Source of the DNA: Tanypteryx hageni
Taxonomy: Eukaryota > Arthropoda > Insecta > Odonata > Petaluridae
Direction of reading: 5' to 3'
Length of the DNA: 64,000 nt
NCBI GenBank assembly: GCA_028673005.1
Contig: CM054117.1
Span: 53,567,370-53,631,369, forward strand
Shown: positions 31,805-45,329 of the stretch, piece after piece
How positions within the stretch are numbered: the first letter of the stretch is position 1
How the letters are laid out: every line of letters begins with the position of its first letter
The notes under the pieces: generated by a model
Told to the model about the DNA's origin: nothing
The model's input: only the letters and a program-made list of their open reading frames with translations
Database searches by the model: none
Position numbers and translations under genes: made by a program

Positions 31805-32880
31805 GCGCGTGCGAAATCCTTTTCAACCCTCGCTGTTTTAACATCGATTTATTACCTTTAAACGTCCGAATGGAGATCCGGAGTGGGCAATTTAATATTT
31901 GGTTGATTGAGTGAAAAACATCGATGTTTTTCTTTTGAGTGTATAATGATGCCGTGCTCAAGACAGGATTCGAAAGCAAGACCGTGTATTAGAAAGCATT
32001 ATTTACCTAGGATGCAATTTCTTTTTGATAATTTGGACGGAGAGAATTTTTTTAAAGAGTGTATTTTCATTCGACCAATGAAAATGATAGCATTCACTAT
32101 TCACTATTTAAAATAAGTCGGTTAAAAACAATTCATTTGACTCAGAATGTCAGAGTTTGTTACAGAATAGCATCCCATGGATATAAATAGTGGTGCTTCC
32201 ATTTAACGATTCTATCAGTGATATATATCTATATTAACTGAATGGGATGGATAGGGATTAAATGTCACCGCTCAATGCGTCAGCGTATGCAGTAGCTATG
32301 TTGGTTACAGAAACCAAGTTTGATATAAATTTTATATAATCAAAATTTCGTAATATGGGTTAGAGGCCACCAAACATTTACAGGTTTTCATCTTAAATAA
32401 ATGTTGGAGATGCTTATTTTGAAAAATTATTCTCGCGATGCAAACGACGGTGTCATCGACGCCTGACTTGTTAACGATCTGCAGAGGGAAAAAAGTCTTA
32501 TTCAGAATGATGTACAGATTCTATCGACTTAATTGCATTTCATGATACGCAAATACGTGTAAGCAATTGCCTAAGGAAAAAAGAGGGCTATGAAGAATTA
32601 TATACATCATTTTCGATTTTCACCTTTGCGCAATTTGTATTCAATTTTGAGACCTCAGTCCTTTCGCAACTCGACATTAATCCCTGCGCAGTAACGGTCG
32701 ACGTGCTTGAAAGTTACGGACGTAATTCCATCTGAATCCAATTTCAACCAAAAGTATTCCATATCAATGCCATTTTCTCCGTTCGAGTTTGTAATGCTCC
32801 CAAAATAAGGAGTAAATTGGCATAAAACGAATTGTTTCGGTAATTTATTGCCGAACCCATTTTCATCTTTCCCTCCTATA
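31805..32880. other. Non-genic, probably intronic
   Basis: AT-rich with no supported exon. Confidence 0.4.
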
Positions 32881-33090
32881 CAGTCTTCCCTAGCTTAGCG
32901 GTAGTTTTAGGCTTCTCTAAAACGAGTCGTTAAGCGAGTGTTTAAGTGATGCACTATTTAAATTTTGCGAAAATATATACTAAAGTGTCGCTATAGCGAG
33001 TTGAGAGATGTCGCAAACCGAATTTTGACAGCAATTTTTTAGTGTCGCTGAGATGAAGTGTCATTATGCGAGTTATAACTCGCACATCGA
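32881..33090. repeat. Cluster of CGCTATAGCGAG-like palindromes
   Basis: It contains a perfect 12-bp palindrome TCGCTATAGCGA (32988-32999) and a perfect 18-bp palindrome TGCGAGTTATAACTCGCA (33067-33084). Related TCGTTAAGCGAG and TCGCTGAGA strings are also present. It starts near CAGTCTTCCCTAGCTTAGCG. The flavour is that of pogo/Tigger terminal regions ('CTCGCTATAACGA'), but no paired terminus was found. Confidence 0.4.
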
Positions 33091-33479
33091 TTGGTTAAGA
33101 AGACATATGATGGAAAAAATGTTTTGTCTTTAGCAAGTTAACAATGAGAACTTTGAAAAAACATTCCTTTATCCAACATAATTCAAAATCGGTTCCAAAT
33201 ATTGGAGGCGGACGCTGAAGCAACATATTGAGATGCGGAAGTGGAGTGGGTGATGTTACACGCGTCTTCTTCCTTTCACTATTACAGTCGGAAACGGTGT
33301 CTTTCGTATTAAGCCGCCATCCTCTAAAAAGTGAAAACTTCACTAACAAAAAGGAAAAGTGCACTCCATAAATGAAATACACCGAAATTTTAAAAGCGTT
33401 ACTTAATATATTATATCAGAACACCATAAGAATTGGAAGTTCTAATTAACTAATATGGGTAAAAATAATATTTATACAA

Positions 33480-33640
33480 AGAATATTAATTAGCATATCT
33501 CATACTAAACTTAATCAAAATCCATCTAGCGGCTCAAAAGATGGAACACGCGACAGACAGACGGGACATGGAAACATGTAATAGGACGTTGCACTACCAT
33601 CGCTTCGCTGGTAAAGTGCATCTAAAAATGAATATGCGAA
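33480..33640 (+). repeat. Retroelement-like 3' end segment
   Basis: An AAACTTAATCAAAATCCATC segment, then ACAGACAGACGGGAC, resembles the 'AAATCCGT...GACGGACGGAC' ends of many arthropod repeats. It is followed by a CATCGCTTCGCTGG hairpin-like stretch. Boundaries unclear. Confidence 0.35.
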
Positions 33641-33699
33641 AAATCATTATAGAAAATTGCAGGAAGAATAGAGGGCCCATAAGTGAGACCGATTAACAG

Positions 33700-33765
33700 T
33701 GTCCTGTGCGTTCCAATGGGCAAACGTCAGATTTGGGTGGGAGACGGTTTGATTCCTTGTGTCTT
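33700..33765 (+). repeat. Degenerate tRNA-like SINE segment
   Basis: A B-box-like GGTTTGATTCC lies at 33746-33756. The A box is degraded. Included because the motif matches the other copies in the window. Confidence 0.3.
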
Positions 33766-34256
33766 ACTGAGCAGGTGAGAGAGAGCGAAATCCAACGAAG
33801 ATTTGCCAAATGGCTTTTAGAATAGTACCTTATAAAAAAACGCTTATGAAGAAGGCTAAGAAAAGTATCAATTTATAGTAGCTTCTTATTCTTTCCCAAT
33901 TTTCGCATTTTTTAGGCTAAAACAATAATTATATAAATCATTGAAATTTCATTTGCTGTCTTTTTGAAGTTATTTTTTAGTTTTTGTCACCCTTGTAAAT
34001 ATCATAGCGATCTTGAATTTCTAAATCGTCATAATCTCCATTACTTAGGTTTATCATACGCAGTTTCATAAAAATCTCTCATCGGTGCTTTCGTTATAAC
34101 TAGACACGTTTTTATATCCATTGACTATATTTAAATTAAAAACACTTTCAGACGTACGTTTTTTGGGAGCTCTATAACTAACGCCTCCCGACGGAAGAAG
34201 GACTAAGATCCAAGAAATACGAAAAAGAACACGGCAAAAATAACTTTTACGATACG

Positions 34257-34307
34257 CAATTTTAATTTAGAAAACTCACTATTCGTGAGTTTTCTAAATT
34301 AAAATTG
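34257..34307. repeat. Perfect 23-bp inverted repeat with 5-nt loop
   Basis: The arm CAATTTTAATTTAGAAAACT plus CAC (34257-34279) is followed by the loop TATTC and then its exact complement (34285-34307). A few more pairs form outside with a small bulge. (ATTGC)n-like repeats follow to ~34350. It could be a very young small foldback or a replication-slippage product. Confidence 0.9.
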
Positions 34308-34399
34308 TGGTATTGCATTGAATTTCATTGCATTGCATTGTATTGTATTGTCGTGTTTTTTTAGATTGAATACAACCAAATGAAGGCCCATTCAGTAAA

Positions 34400-37300
34400 G
34401 TTTGTGATTAAGATCGTAAAAACTGTTTACCAGTCGATTTTTGTGTGCTAGACTTAAATTTTTTTCTTGCTTTTACGTATTCAAAACACGCTACATCATT
34501 TCAAATATTCGATAAATAATCCGTCCCGTTGGCTTCTTAGAGTTTCCGTCCTTTAGAGAGATATCCGCACGGAATAAAGAGTAAATCTAAAAAAAAAATC
34601 AGTTAATACAGGGTCCTCCTCTTACTGGCTAAAACGTGTTAAATTCTAAGAATGTTAGTAGGTAAAGTTCTATGCAAATCTACGTGAAACATAATCAATA
34701 GCCCCAAAGAAATACTTGAATGTAGTTTATAAATTTGTTGGTTATTTTATGACATTATATGTAATTTTTAGGTTACATACAATAAAGATAGTTGTTATAG
34801 TTGAGTAAAATGTCATGCCTACAGGATATGCAAATATTTAGTACTTAGTAGAGGCTACCCTTAACATGAGTTTGATTTTTCCGACTTTTTCTTTCTCGGA
34901 TTTTGTTGAGACGCGTGATTTTCCCTTTTCGAAGGATATATTTCCTATTACTACCGCGCAATATTTCTTCTCGCTCGTATGCATGCGTATCCGCTCAACA
35001 GCTGAATCGTGTGACGCGAAATCATTCGCGTGTGACTCGAAAGAGAACGAAACGAGTACATTTATCTTTGATACTACGGTTTAGTTATCGGAATTCTTAT
35101 TTTGGAGAGAAAGTAACGTTTGCCCCTTTCCGTCATTTACTGCATTATATTTGTATCTTATTTTACATGCCTCCTTCCTTTCCGTCTTCGAGCCTAGCTG
35201 CGCGTTTTCTCTTACCCTTTGGGAAACATGCGCGTGACTTCGTAAAAAATATTGATTTAATTAGGTACCTTTAGTTCCTTTCTCGCGGTGAGATATCTTA
35301 CGTACTCTCCGAGGAATCCTTCGGCTTTCGCGATCAACTCGGTGCGTTGTCGTATTCGATCATCAATTCCCGGAATATGTGTCACACTTGAAGATGACTA
35401 ATAAGTGACCTATAATAAAAAAAATCCCGATGTTAAGGCATCTCGTGTATTTGTAACGATCTATAAATGACTGAACGACATTTTCAAAGGATTTGAGAAG
35501 AAAATTAATAAATTGGACGAACAGTTGCACTGGATGGAGATCACCGTTACTAAGCGGATCAGACGGCAGTGAGTAATTAAACTTCCTGCTAGCAATGTTC
35601 ATAGACTTAACAATCGATTATTCTACATTTGTTTCGGAGAATATTGAAGAAATTAATAAAAATACAAGCATAAAAAAATTTAAAATATTTGCTGGAGTTG
35701 CCACGCTTAAGGTTTTTGCATTGACCTTGAAAAAAGTTAATCTTGGATGTCGATAAACACTTTAGGCGATTGATAGAAAGCGTGGAGTCATTTCACCTCC
35801 TGATCACTCGCGTAATTATTCGGCCGGCCACTTCGCCACGTTGCGGCCGGCGTCTTTTGTCATTCGCGGGATTTTAAAAACCGCGAAAGAAAATAAAACA
35901 CGTTCTAATTCTCGACATCCGCTCGGTTTTGCTTCGCCTCTCCCTAATTGGCGTGTTTTACGAGATTCGTAACAGTACCTCACCCGCGCTTATTATATTC
36001 CTATCATTCGGGGTACGTCGATATAAAAAAACGTCTTTCCCGAGACCCTTTGCAGAAAGACGAGCGCCCGCGAACAAAAAAACCGCGCGCCTTAATGGAT
36101 TTCAGGGAAAATTGAATATAAATTGATCTCCTCATAGATATTCAAAGCGCCGACGTGCGGAGAGCAAATGGAGAGAGAATGCAAAAAGAACTTCCCGAGC
36201 TTGCGAGACAACGCCCAACCATTTTCAAGTCCTTTCGCGATCTCGGGCGATTTTCCCGGGGACAATAGACCTGCGCCTGGTAAATAAGAAAAAGCCTTCT
36301 TTTTTAAAAATAAAAGCGAATCGATTTCTTCTTGTCTCACGCTCGGCTTCAAAACCTTATAAGAACGTCCTTGAAAATTCTTTACCCCTTCCAAAACGAA
36401 AATCCGGAAAAAATCAATCTCTCGTCTGCATAAAGTTCGAGTTTGTTTGAACAGGATCGTTACTTGTTTTTTATTATTATTCGAACCTGTCATCCGTGAA
36501 CGACATTGCGTCATTAGGACCGCGTTCCTTCTTGAATGGGTTTTTGCGTCGCAGTCGAGAATGTCGCAACTGCGCAACATCTCGAGAGAGAGAGAGACTT
36601 TGACTTATGATTTTTCACGGCGAGAGTTTGTTGTCACGTTCCGCGGCGGCTCTAATGGCGCTCGATTTGATAGATATACGTCTTTATTAGGGCGAGATTG
36701 AGACTAAACAGTGCCCTCTTCCATCTAACCCATTGTCAGTTACATTCAATTAGATAGTAACAAGTAATAAAATTAAACTAAAAGGTTACATAAAATGAAG
36801 AGCAACATAAAATATAATGAAATGTATAGGAAAGTATAGAATTTAAAAACAGATGGGTAACTGTCGTTTTTGCGGGAAAAAACTAGGGAGGATAATATAC
36901 TACTCCCTAGAAAAAAACCCACAGCAGGAAAACACCCACACAAGAAGGGGAGTGTGAAAAACCTGCGAAATCTACTTATAGCAATATCTAAAGATTTAGA
37001 GGGTCTTGAAAGGTAAATACATATAGTTAAATACTTAAAAGTGAAGTACACATAAACAGAGTTATACATAAAGCATAAAAAATATATATAAAAGAATAAA
37101 ATAAGGTAAGTCATATGAATACACAATTTGACGGTTTCGGATTCGACGCCTGTGAAGAATAATTTGTTTTCAGAGAACCTATAAAGAGTCAAGCATAGTA
37201 GGGACAAGGCTGAATGCCATTTACTGAAACAGACGAGGAACGAATTTTGTGGAGTGGAATCGAAACATTTTACGGCGATATTCCAATCACCAACCCGCGC

Positions 37301-37490
37301 AAATTTCCCTCCATCAAAACACTATGGTGGTTTCTCTAAATGATGGGTTCCTGCGATTTATTCGGCGCATCCATCGTATGGCCATATGTTCTTAATACGC
37401 CATATTGCCAGTGAAGACAGTAACACGTGTTATATTCGGTGTTATATATACGGAAGACGTTACGTGACTCGTCCGTGCATGGCAGTGGCG
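34400..37490. other. Non-genic stretch
   Basis: It includes CpG-rich patches (35820-36090, with GGCCGG palindromes). Unsupported frames are the minus-strand 162-codon one at 36092-36580 and the 144-codon AT-rich one at 36773-37207. No domain or splice support. Confidence 0.4.
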
Positions 37491-37497
37491 GCGTTGC

Positions 37498-37535
37498 ATA
37501 TTAAACCGACTTGAGTCCCGTCTCATTCAGTTTGT
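37498..37535 (+). promoter_or_regulatory. Candidate core promoter (TATA-like plus TCAGT initiator)
   Basis: A CATATTAAA box (37498-37506) lies about 29 bp before the A of TTCAGTTTG (37526-37534). TCAGT is the arthropod initiator consensus. A 41-codon open frame ends upstream (37212-37337). No recognisable coding exon follows, so this rests on spacing alone. Confidence 0.22.
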
Positions 37536-37539
37536 TCTT

Positions 37540-38580
37540 CTTTTAGGGCCGATTCCGTCTCGAGTTACCCAGTCTAGAATATTAAGGTGCGTTCCCGTCG
37601 TATATCCATTTATGTTGCTGCATTTATCTTAAAAATAAAATGGACTTACGGTATCTCTTTGTCTCTCGGTCTCTCCGTTGGTTTCCCCGCCCATCTGTCG
37701 TGGTGCATTCAAATTGTTTCTTTCAGTTTCTTACGAACATTATTTTTCCGCCTCGGAAAAACAGTTTCTATCTCCTTATTAGAACATTCTTCCGAAGCAG
37801 TGCCCCTTTTGAATAAAAAGAGCACAAATCACGCATAAAAATGATGGAAAATTAAAATATTTTTGAGAGCAAATTGATGGAGAACTCCGTTGGAGAACCG
37901 AAGTAAAAAGCGCAGCTAAAGAAGCGTTTCCTTTTTAACTTTTAACTAGTGAAGTAAAATTATGTAACTGAGGGGCAACCTCCATGACCGCTGTGTTTCT
38001 TGCCGTATTTTATTTACTAGGTATAACCACAATTGAAGTTCCCGTGTTTAATAATCCGTCAAAAGGTAATTTAAAGGAAAAATTTAATGTTCACTTTATT
38101 TATTTGTAATACCTGTATGTAAACTAGCGGAAAGCAAAACGGGATAATTTGACACTATAACTTAGGTAATGTTTCACAGACCGTACCTTAGTAGTTTAAG
38201 GTTAATTTTCCGTAATTAAATTCTCAGATACATACCTTCGAAATTCTGCGACAAAATAATCCGAGCGGCACGACTTGGAAAAACGCCTATTCTAAGCAGT
38301 CGAAAGTTCGAAATTTATGCGTCGCACATCTACAAATACCCGATTGAATTTTCAAATCGACATCTTCGAGTCGGAGAAAAAAATTTAAACGATACACCGA
38401 GACAAAAAAATAAAAACCTGAGCCTTTCGGTAACACCGACATCATCGGACGCCTTCAGCTAATACCACAAGCATCGACTCCGTTCCAGAATATTCAGCGA
38501 GGAATGCGCATTCTTTCGGAGGCGTTCCACAGCGATCCCCTTTCTATATAGGTGGTCGTCACCGTCCTTTAAGCGCAGTC
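37540..38580. other. Non-genic stretch
   Basis: Nothing supportable. A short frame at 37587-37838 has no recognisable domain. Confidence 0.4.
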
Positions 38581-38960
38581 ATCAATGCATTCCAAGCCTT
38601 TCCTTCGCTCTCTCGGCTTTCCCCTCCCACCTCAGCTAATGCACCTCCCACTTCAGCTATTGCACCTCCGGCTCCCCTTCCCACCTTAGCTATTGCAATT
38701 CCCATTCCCCCTCCCCTAAACTACCCTGCCACCCTTCACTCCCCTCCCACTCTCCATCACCCACTTTCTACTCCCGTCCACACTCCACCGACCCTAATTT
38801 ACCCATCCATATCCCGACCTTCTCTCTCTAACCCTTCATCCGCCGCACAAAAACCTTATCCTCTTCTGTACTCAACCTTTTATTTCCTTCCCCCACATCC
38901 CTCCCCGTGGCATTTCTCTACCTCCCTCTCTTTTTTCTCCGTTTCCTATTTTCACGCCTC
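38581..38960 (+). repeat. Pyrimidine-rich tract with a 21-bp minisatellite
   Basis: Within a CCTCCC-rich region, three 21-bp units like CCTCCCAC(C/T)TCAGCTA and ATGCA/TTGCA lie at 38623-38643, 38644-38664 and, after a 12-bp interruption, 38677-38697. Confidence 0.65.
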
Positions 38961-40096
38961 CTCTGGACGCATCGCATTCGTCCTTACCCGACCTACCTTA
39001 AACTTTTATATAGCCTCCTGTAAAAAGAGACTATCACCTTTACCTAACATGCCGTCGGTACTCTTAGCGCATTTTTTTGCGTCCCGATCCTTTTTTCGTA
39101 TCACTTTTCCTATTTCCTGTAGCAGTCTTCAATGAAGCTTCCTCACCATAAAACTTTTCTCGCATATCCCAGCTTCTTCGCAACGCGGCCGATCTTCGTA
39201 TCCGTTTCGTTCTCGATATCTGTAACTCTTTATTCATTCATACATTCGTTGGCTCATTCATCGCATACCTTTTGTCAAAGGTCCGTGGCTTAGCGCCGCG
39301 TTTGTCCTTGCCTAGGTCTTTTTATACGCACTTCGTTTACTACGGACGGTTACCCACGACTGTTTTTTTCTAGGCACGCTTACTCTGCAAGGTTGAATCG
39401 GCGAGCTCGGTTTACGGTTGCACTATTTCGAAAGTAGAAAACTGAAATGCTAGACGTTGTTTCGTAAAAGGTACATTCTATCGGCGTGAAACGATTCAAC
39501 AAGCCATGTGTGCATTGAATCCTTTCATGGACATATTATTACTTTTAGATATATTTAATAAAATTAGTCTCTATTAGTATTGAAATCGACCAACAATTTT
39601 GTTTGAGGTATTCCAACTATATAGAACAATACACTGGTCCTAAATGAATGTTCTTAAAAATTAAAATTTTGAGATTTTAAAAGTAATTGTAAAAATTTTA
39701 CAATAGAAACAATTATATTTAAATATATTTGGATATAGTTAAGTAATTTATGATAAATTCAAAGAACTCAGAAATTCGATAAACAGCCATAATCTCAACG
39801 TGTTCGCCATAATAACAGTTCAGCAAGAGTAAAACCTAGACTGATATTTTTTGTTTTTTCCCTCCAAAATACTAAATATCTTAAGCAGATGGCAGAGAAC
39901 TAAATGCGTGGAATAGGATCACCTGATAAACTTAAGGTACAAATAATTTAGCGGGGATGAACTTAACCAGTGACAAAAATATCTAATCGATCAAACGAAG
40001 TTTTCATTACTTTCATTATGATCGACCTGATCCGATCAATCCTTCCACAATCCTCCACTCGTCCACCAAAAAAATTAATACATCTATAACTTCAAC

Positions 40097-40099
<3 letters not shown>
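38961..40099. other. Non-genic stretch
   Basis: Moderately CpG-rich until ~39450, then AT-rich. No exon supported. Confidence 0.4.

Positions 40100-40159
<60 letters not shown>
40100..40159 (+). repeat. (CT)n microsatellite
   Basis: About 30 CT dinucleotides within a longer pyrimidine-rich region that continues to ~40430. Confidence 0.95.
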
Positions 40160-40163
<4 letters not shown>

Positions 40164-43100
40164 TCTCAATCTCCAAACATCCTCCGTGTAAGAATAAACA
40201 GACCATCTGCTCCGCTCTGTCGATATCGATTCCCTCTCCCCACCTCTTCCCTTAACCACCATCTTCTATCAAACTTTTCACATCCCCTCAATTTTCATCG
40301 CCTCCCATTTTCCTTTTCCCCGTAGACCCTTTCTCGAACGAGGGAACGATTTGTCGGGCTCTTTCTTGTTTCTCTATGCATCCCATCCTCTCTATCTCTC
40401 TCTCTCTCTCTATTTCCCTTTCTCTTGTAGTGTTTGTGATGCAGGCGTCTCGCTCGTCTCGTGCTTGGCTTAGGCGGCTCGTCAGATGAAAGGGGAATAA
40501 GGAGACTCTTTTGAATTGTTGAGGAAGGTGGCGATTCTCCGTCGACTTCTCCTCTTCTCCGAGAATCTCGCGAAGCTGCGCGTGCGCAATTTTTAATAAC
40601 GTTCGTCTTATTTTCCCTCTTATTTTTTTCCTCGCCTGCCCATTATCACAGCGACGACCTCAAGCTCATCCTATTTCCTTCACTTCGTATCTCTTCTCAA
40701 TCAGAAATCCATCCTAGGGGTACGAGTAAAAAATACAGACGTAACTTTAACAGACAAGCGAAGAATCGGATACGGTTTTTTCCGGCTTTTTTCACAAAAC
40801 AAATCTACCACATGTTTCCTTGCGTCTAACGTCGAAGCTACGTGTTAATCGTTAAGTAGACGTTGGTCGGATAATGAATGGTCTTGGGATTTTAACGAGA
40901 AAATTATTCTCGATCGCGTGTTAGCATACGTATTCAAATGAGTAATAAAATGATACTCGAGCAAATAACTAAACAATGACAAGAATTCCATAAAAACTGT
41001 TTATCCTTTACAAAAATTCAAGTTCTGAAAACACAAGTTCGTATTATTTCGATAATCATTCACGACTGAAAATATTTATCGTGAAGATTAATCGAGATGG
41101 TCGATAATTATTTTATTTTATATTTTAAAACTACGTAATTCCATTTTAAAGTTAAGGCTTAGCGGGAAAACGATTTTAATAGGGGAATAAGCCTAATATT
41201 CTTAATTTTTACTTCAAAATGTAAAGCAAAGTTTTTCGTCCGAGGTTTAGGAAATATGGATGAATAGTAGTAGTCTATTAAAAATTCTGCATCAGCAAAA
41301 TAAAATATACAGAAAGTGCTAAATAATGAAATAAATATAAGCGCCTGAATTCGAATAGGTACTTAAAACTTTGATTTGTTTACAACAAAGAGGCCTTTTT
41401 TACATTACTAAATGAGCTTCAGATAAATAATCTAATTATTTTATTAATTTAAATAACTTACGTTACTTATAAAACTCCAAATATATAGTTACATCCATTT
41501 AACTAACACATTTTAGTCTAAGAAATTATTTATGCGATCATCGCAGTGTCTTAACATTCCTTGACATGCGTTTATTCAAAGTAAGTATATCTTCTCCTTA
41601 ATGAAATTAAATGAAAGTTTTAATGCTACCTGACGAAGAACGGCAAAACTTTATAGTTGCTCTAAGCTTAAGAAACCAATCCAATTATAATTAATTTGCT
41701 AAAATCAAACACTACAAAAGCTCCAAAAACTGTCTACATGTATGAGTTTAGTAATAATTTAGCTCGAGCTCTATTAAATTATACATTCAATTCAACCATA
41801 AGGAAAAATAATAAACAATAACATACGATTTCGATCGGATGTAAATGAAACGTTTCATCAGATACGTTAACATTAAACAATAATTAGTTTCCATTCATTT
41901 ACTTAGGAATCCGTCAAAAATATCTTTAAATGGATCCATGGATTTGAAAATTAGATTAAATATAACTTATATTTGATATTTCAGATTTAAAAGGTCAAAA
42001 AACATCTCCGACAAAACGAGTGATCGATATTGCCTTGAAAATTCCTCGAAAAAAATAAGTGAAAAAACCAGCACGACGATATCTTTAACAACTTTGATAT
42101 TCCTAAAGCCACGAGTTAAGACGGCTTTACAAGTCGCATCAATCTGCATTCCTCCATCTGCATCTCATTCTTCCTCGGCTCTCAACGAGCCGCCCCTATC
42201 GCCATCAAATGGGAGTTATTTTCCCGATCTTTCAAGAGCGGTTTGGAAAAAAAATATGGTTGAGGGCGTCATATGGAAGAAACATAACGAGATATATAAG
42301 TTGATAAATGAACGCATATGCGGTCAATAACTCGCTCACGCCGCCATATACGCAGTAAATGTTCCATCTGGCTAGATATGAGAATAAATCGCACGTTACC
42401 ACTTTCCGTTCAGATGTTCGCACTAAGAAATGCATCTCACGCTCTCTCAGAAAAAATGAAGCCCTAAGGCGCAGAGAATAAAATTTTCTCGCGACGTTGG
42501 GAAAAAAATGAGAAAGAGAATTTCCGCCGCGGTTCGATTCTTGTCGAGTAATGAAACATTTAGCCGTGGAAATGGATGAAAATTGAATCTTTAGACTTAG
42601 AAAGAGCCTTAAGGAATTGAATAGCCGGTTTGTGAATCTCCGTAAGCTGGAACGCGTGAAAGTATTATACCGAGAAGGGTATGGTTGAGAATAAGATAAC
42701 TTTTTAAATGTAAATCATAATATTAAGATGTTTTCACCTCTGATTGGAAAGTGAAGTTTATTAAGACTTGTCATAGATTTGGTGCAGAATTTCTAATGCC
42801 TTCTTTAATTATGCACAAGTAATTTGATTGAAATTTTGTGAGAAAGGTGAGTACAGTAATTATATGTGCAATATCTTTTTAAGGATTTAATTTATTCATA
42901 TTTCATTCTATGGATAAGTTAACTTATATAAACTTTAGTATACAAAATACATCATAAAATCCATGCTAAATAGTTAATTAGATAATTTTAAAAGTATTAC
43001 GCAATATTATCTAGGATTCTATCACCAATTAAAATTCTGTTATATTAAATCTAAAAAAGAGTACCTATACATATGGTGGGAAATTTGTCAAATTTACTGT

Positions 43101-43750
43101 TGCATATTCGTGTCTTAACGATAGAATGCTGATTATTTTACCAAAATTGTAACACTCATTTTTTCTTATATTTGTTGACCTTACAAAAATATAAAATTTC
43201 AATGAATATAATGCATTGCAAGACTTTGTATAAAAGGTTAGATGCATGAGAGGTATTGTATGAAAGGCGCATAGCACCCTCTGCAATCAACCAATCTTAA
43301 AAATTGCTGACGAGCACTTCAATATGGATATTTATAAACAGTATTTAGGCAAATAACTACAAAGATTACGCAATTCAAAGCATTATTCGATAAAATCGGT
43401 AATTTTCTTAGGTACCTTCAGGATAAAATCCTATTAAAATAAAGCTTAGAAAATGTACGCGGAGGAATAAATTAGCCACCAAATTTCTGCTTCAAAAGGA
43501 AGCAAGTCCTTAGATTTTTAAGGATAAAGAAAATATTTCACAATTAACAATCTAAATATAAAATAACGCTTTAAAAATAAAGTCGACCTTCGCCCGCTTA
43601 AGAATCACGTCCCTGTTGGGACGATTAAAGGAGAAAATTCTCCAAATCTCGTCAATTAATTCGTTGTAAAATAAGAAAGGAAATCGCACGCTCGATTTTT
43701 TTTTTAAGAGAAGGCCTCGTAATTAAAGGGCAAGGTCACGTTCTTAATTT
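40160..43750. other. Non-genic stretch
   Basis: Pyrimidine-rich to ~40700, then long AT-rich sequence. GTAAGTATAT at 41580 and GTGAGTACAG at 42846 resemble donors, but no adequate exon precedes either. A lone GGTTCGATTC at 42533 resembles a B box without an A box. Confidence 0.4.
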
Positions 43751-43754
43751 TTCG

Positions 43755-44180
43755 CCGAACAAAATATGGGCAGAGAGAGAGAGAGATATAAAGAGGGAGT
43801 GGCAGGCACCATCACTTCGACTGATGGAGGTGGTTTACGAGGCGTACGTGAAGGAGTAATGAACCCTCTAGCGCAATCTCTCTTGGAAGGGAGTAGTGAG
43901 AAGCAAATGACGCAGAAGGGGATGAAGCGGGGAATGGGAGGCGGGGTGGATAAAATAAAGAAAGAGGGGTGTAAAGTGAAGAGTGAGAGTCAAGCAGGGA
44001 GTGGATTACAGGCGGCCAAGGAATGGGTGGGAAAAGTATACTGGAAGGGGGATGGGGAGAGGAGGTTGAGATAGAGGAGTGGTGTCTGTAGGGTAATGGT
44101 AAGAAGCGGTTGGATGGGGGAGGAGTGGAAAAGCAACAAAAAAAAATAAGAGGTGTCTGCGGGGAGACGACAGGATGGCA
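43755..44180 (+). repeat. Purine-rich tract
   Basis: GA-rich with frames of 102 codons (+) and 63-68 codons (-), all compositionally biased and without domains. Confidence 0.55.
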
Positions 44181-44789
44181 AGGGAATGTCGTCGGCTAGG
44201 TGATGCTAGCATAATGAGAGGTGTGAAGGTGAAATGACGGGGGTAAGGACGCGGAGATTACACAGGCTGGAAGAAGCGTGCGGTGGGAAACTCTCCAAGT
44301 ACGCGGATGGCTTAGTTATTCGCGCTTTGTTTAGATTAAAAGACCGGCGCATTTTATCTCTTTGCGTATTTATTTATCATCTGAGTATTCCTTCATTCAT
44401 AAAACGAGATATTATTTACCCAGCCATTTCTTTCTTTGTGTTTTAAGTTGAATATTTATGAAGTATCTGTTCCGTCTGAAAACTGATCGTTTGATGACTT
44501 TTAAGAGCCCCAAAAAGCCCATGTGCCAGTCGATATATTCATTTGATAATCATCAGTAGTGACGAACGAAAATGATACCTCGATTTTCGTGGAAATAATT
44601 GAATTAAAACGTGATGATGTGCAGTGTGATTTTCAGTTCTACAGGATAATGGACATGACGAGAAGAGACTATGAGGGCTCTAAAAAGAAGCAATTCCTTA
44701 CCAAGTTGCGTTATAACACATCATTTGTTATACTGCAAAGATTATAAAGCATTTTTAGCTCGTTTTCAATAATTTTATTGTTATTGCAA

Positions 44790-45245
44790 TCGCTTTGTTG
44801 TCCGTCCGTCTGTAGATATTCAACTTTTTTTTGTTTTAAGAAGTACCTACATAGATGAAATTTTCTTTTTTTGTTGGGTAGGCACTAATAAAGTACATAT
44901 TATGATTAGCATTTTGCGAATTCTCCATTAGTTTGAATTTCCGCCTTAAGGGGTCGCTAAATTTGGAAAATGAACAAACTTTAAACTAATATTGTAAGCA
45001 GTCTATTAATGCTACAGATAACATTTGGCATGGCGATAGGTTAGTATGTAACTGACAGAAAACAATCCAAAATGTCAAAAAATTTCATTTTAAGGGAGTT
45101 CATCTGACCTCATTGTTTAATTTCTACCTTCTCCCATAAGAAAAGCATGGAGATCGGTGCAGGAAGTTAAAAAATTGCATTTTTAAATTAGTTAAAACTA
45201 AGATAGGAACTCGAGACATAAAATTCCCTTAGCTGAAAGAATTAG
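44790..45245 (+). repeat. Dispersed repeat, copy 2 (partner at 6200-6510)
   Basis: It starts at a TTGTCCGTCCGTCTGTAG run and ends at AGCTGAAAGAATTAGG, sharing ordered blocks with 6200-6510. Both copies are followed, within a few hundred bp, by a TGACGTCA site. Confidence 0.55.
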
Positions 45246-45329
45246 GTTCCCCTTGATGAAAGTGGATTCCATGCAAAATTCGGTTGCGCTGGTTCTCGCG
45301 GCGTCCGAGAAACTGGGAAAAAATTATAA

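Noticed and set aside
36092..36580. 162-codon open frame on -
   Set aside because: Composition is less biased than in the tracts, but no family, promoter or splice evidence supports it.
36773..37207. 144-codon hydrophobic frame on -
   Set aside because: AT-rich DNA encodes Phe/Leu/Ile/Tyr by composition. No membrane-protein family is recognisable.
41540..41585. 34-nt block between TCGCAG and GTAAGTATAT
   Set aside because: A micro-exon cannot be supported without transcript evidence.
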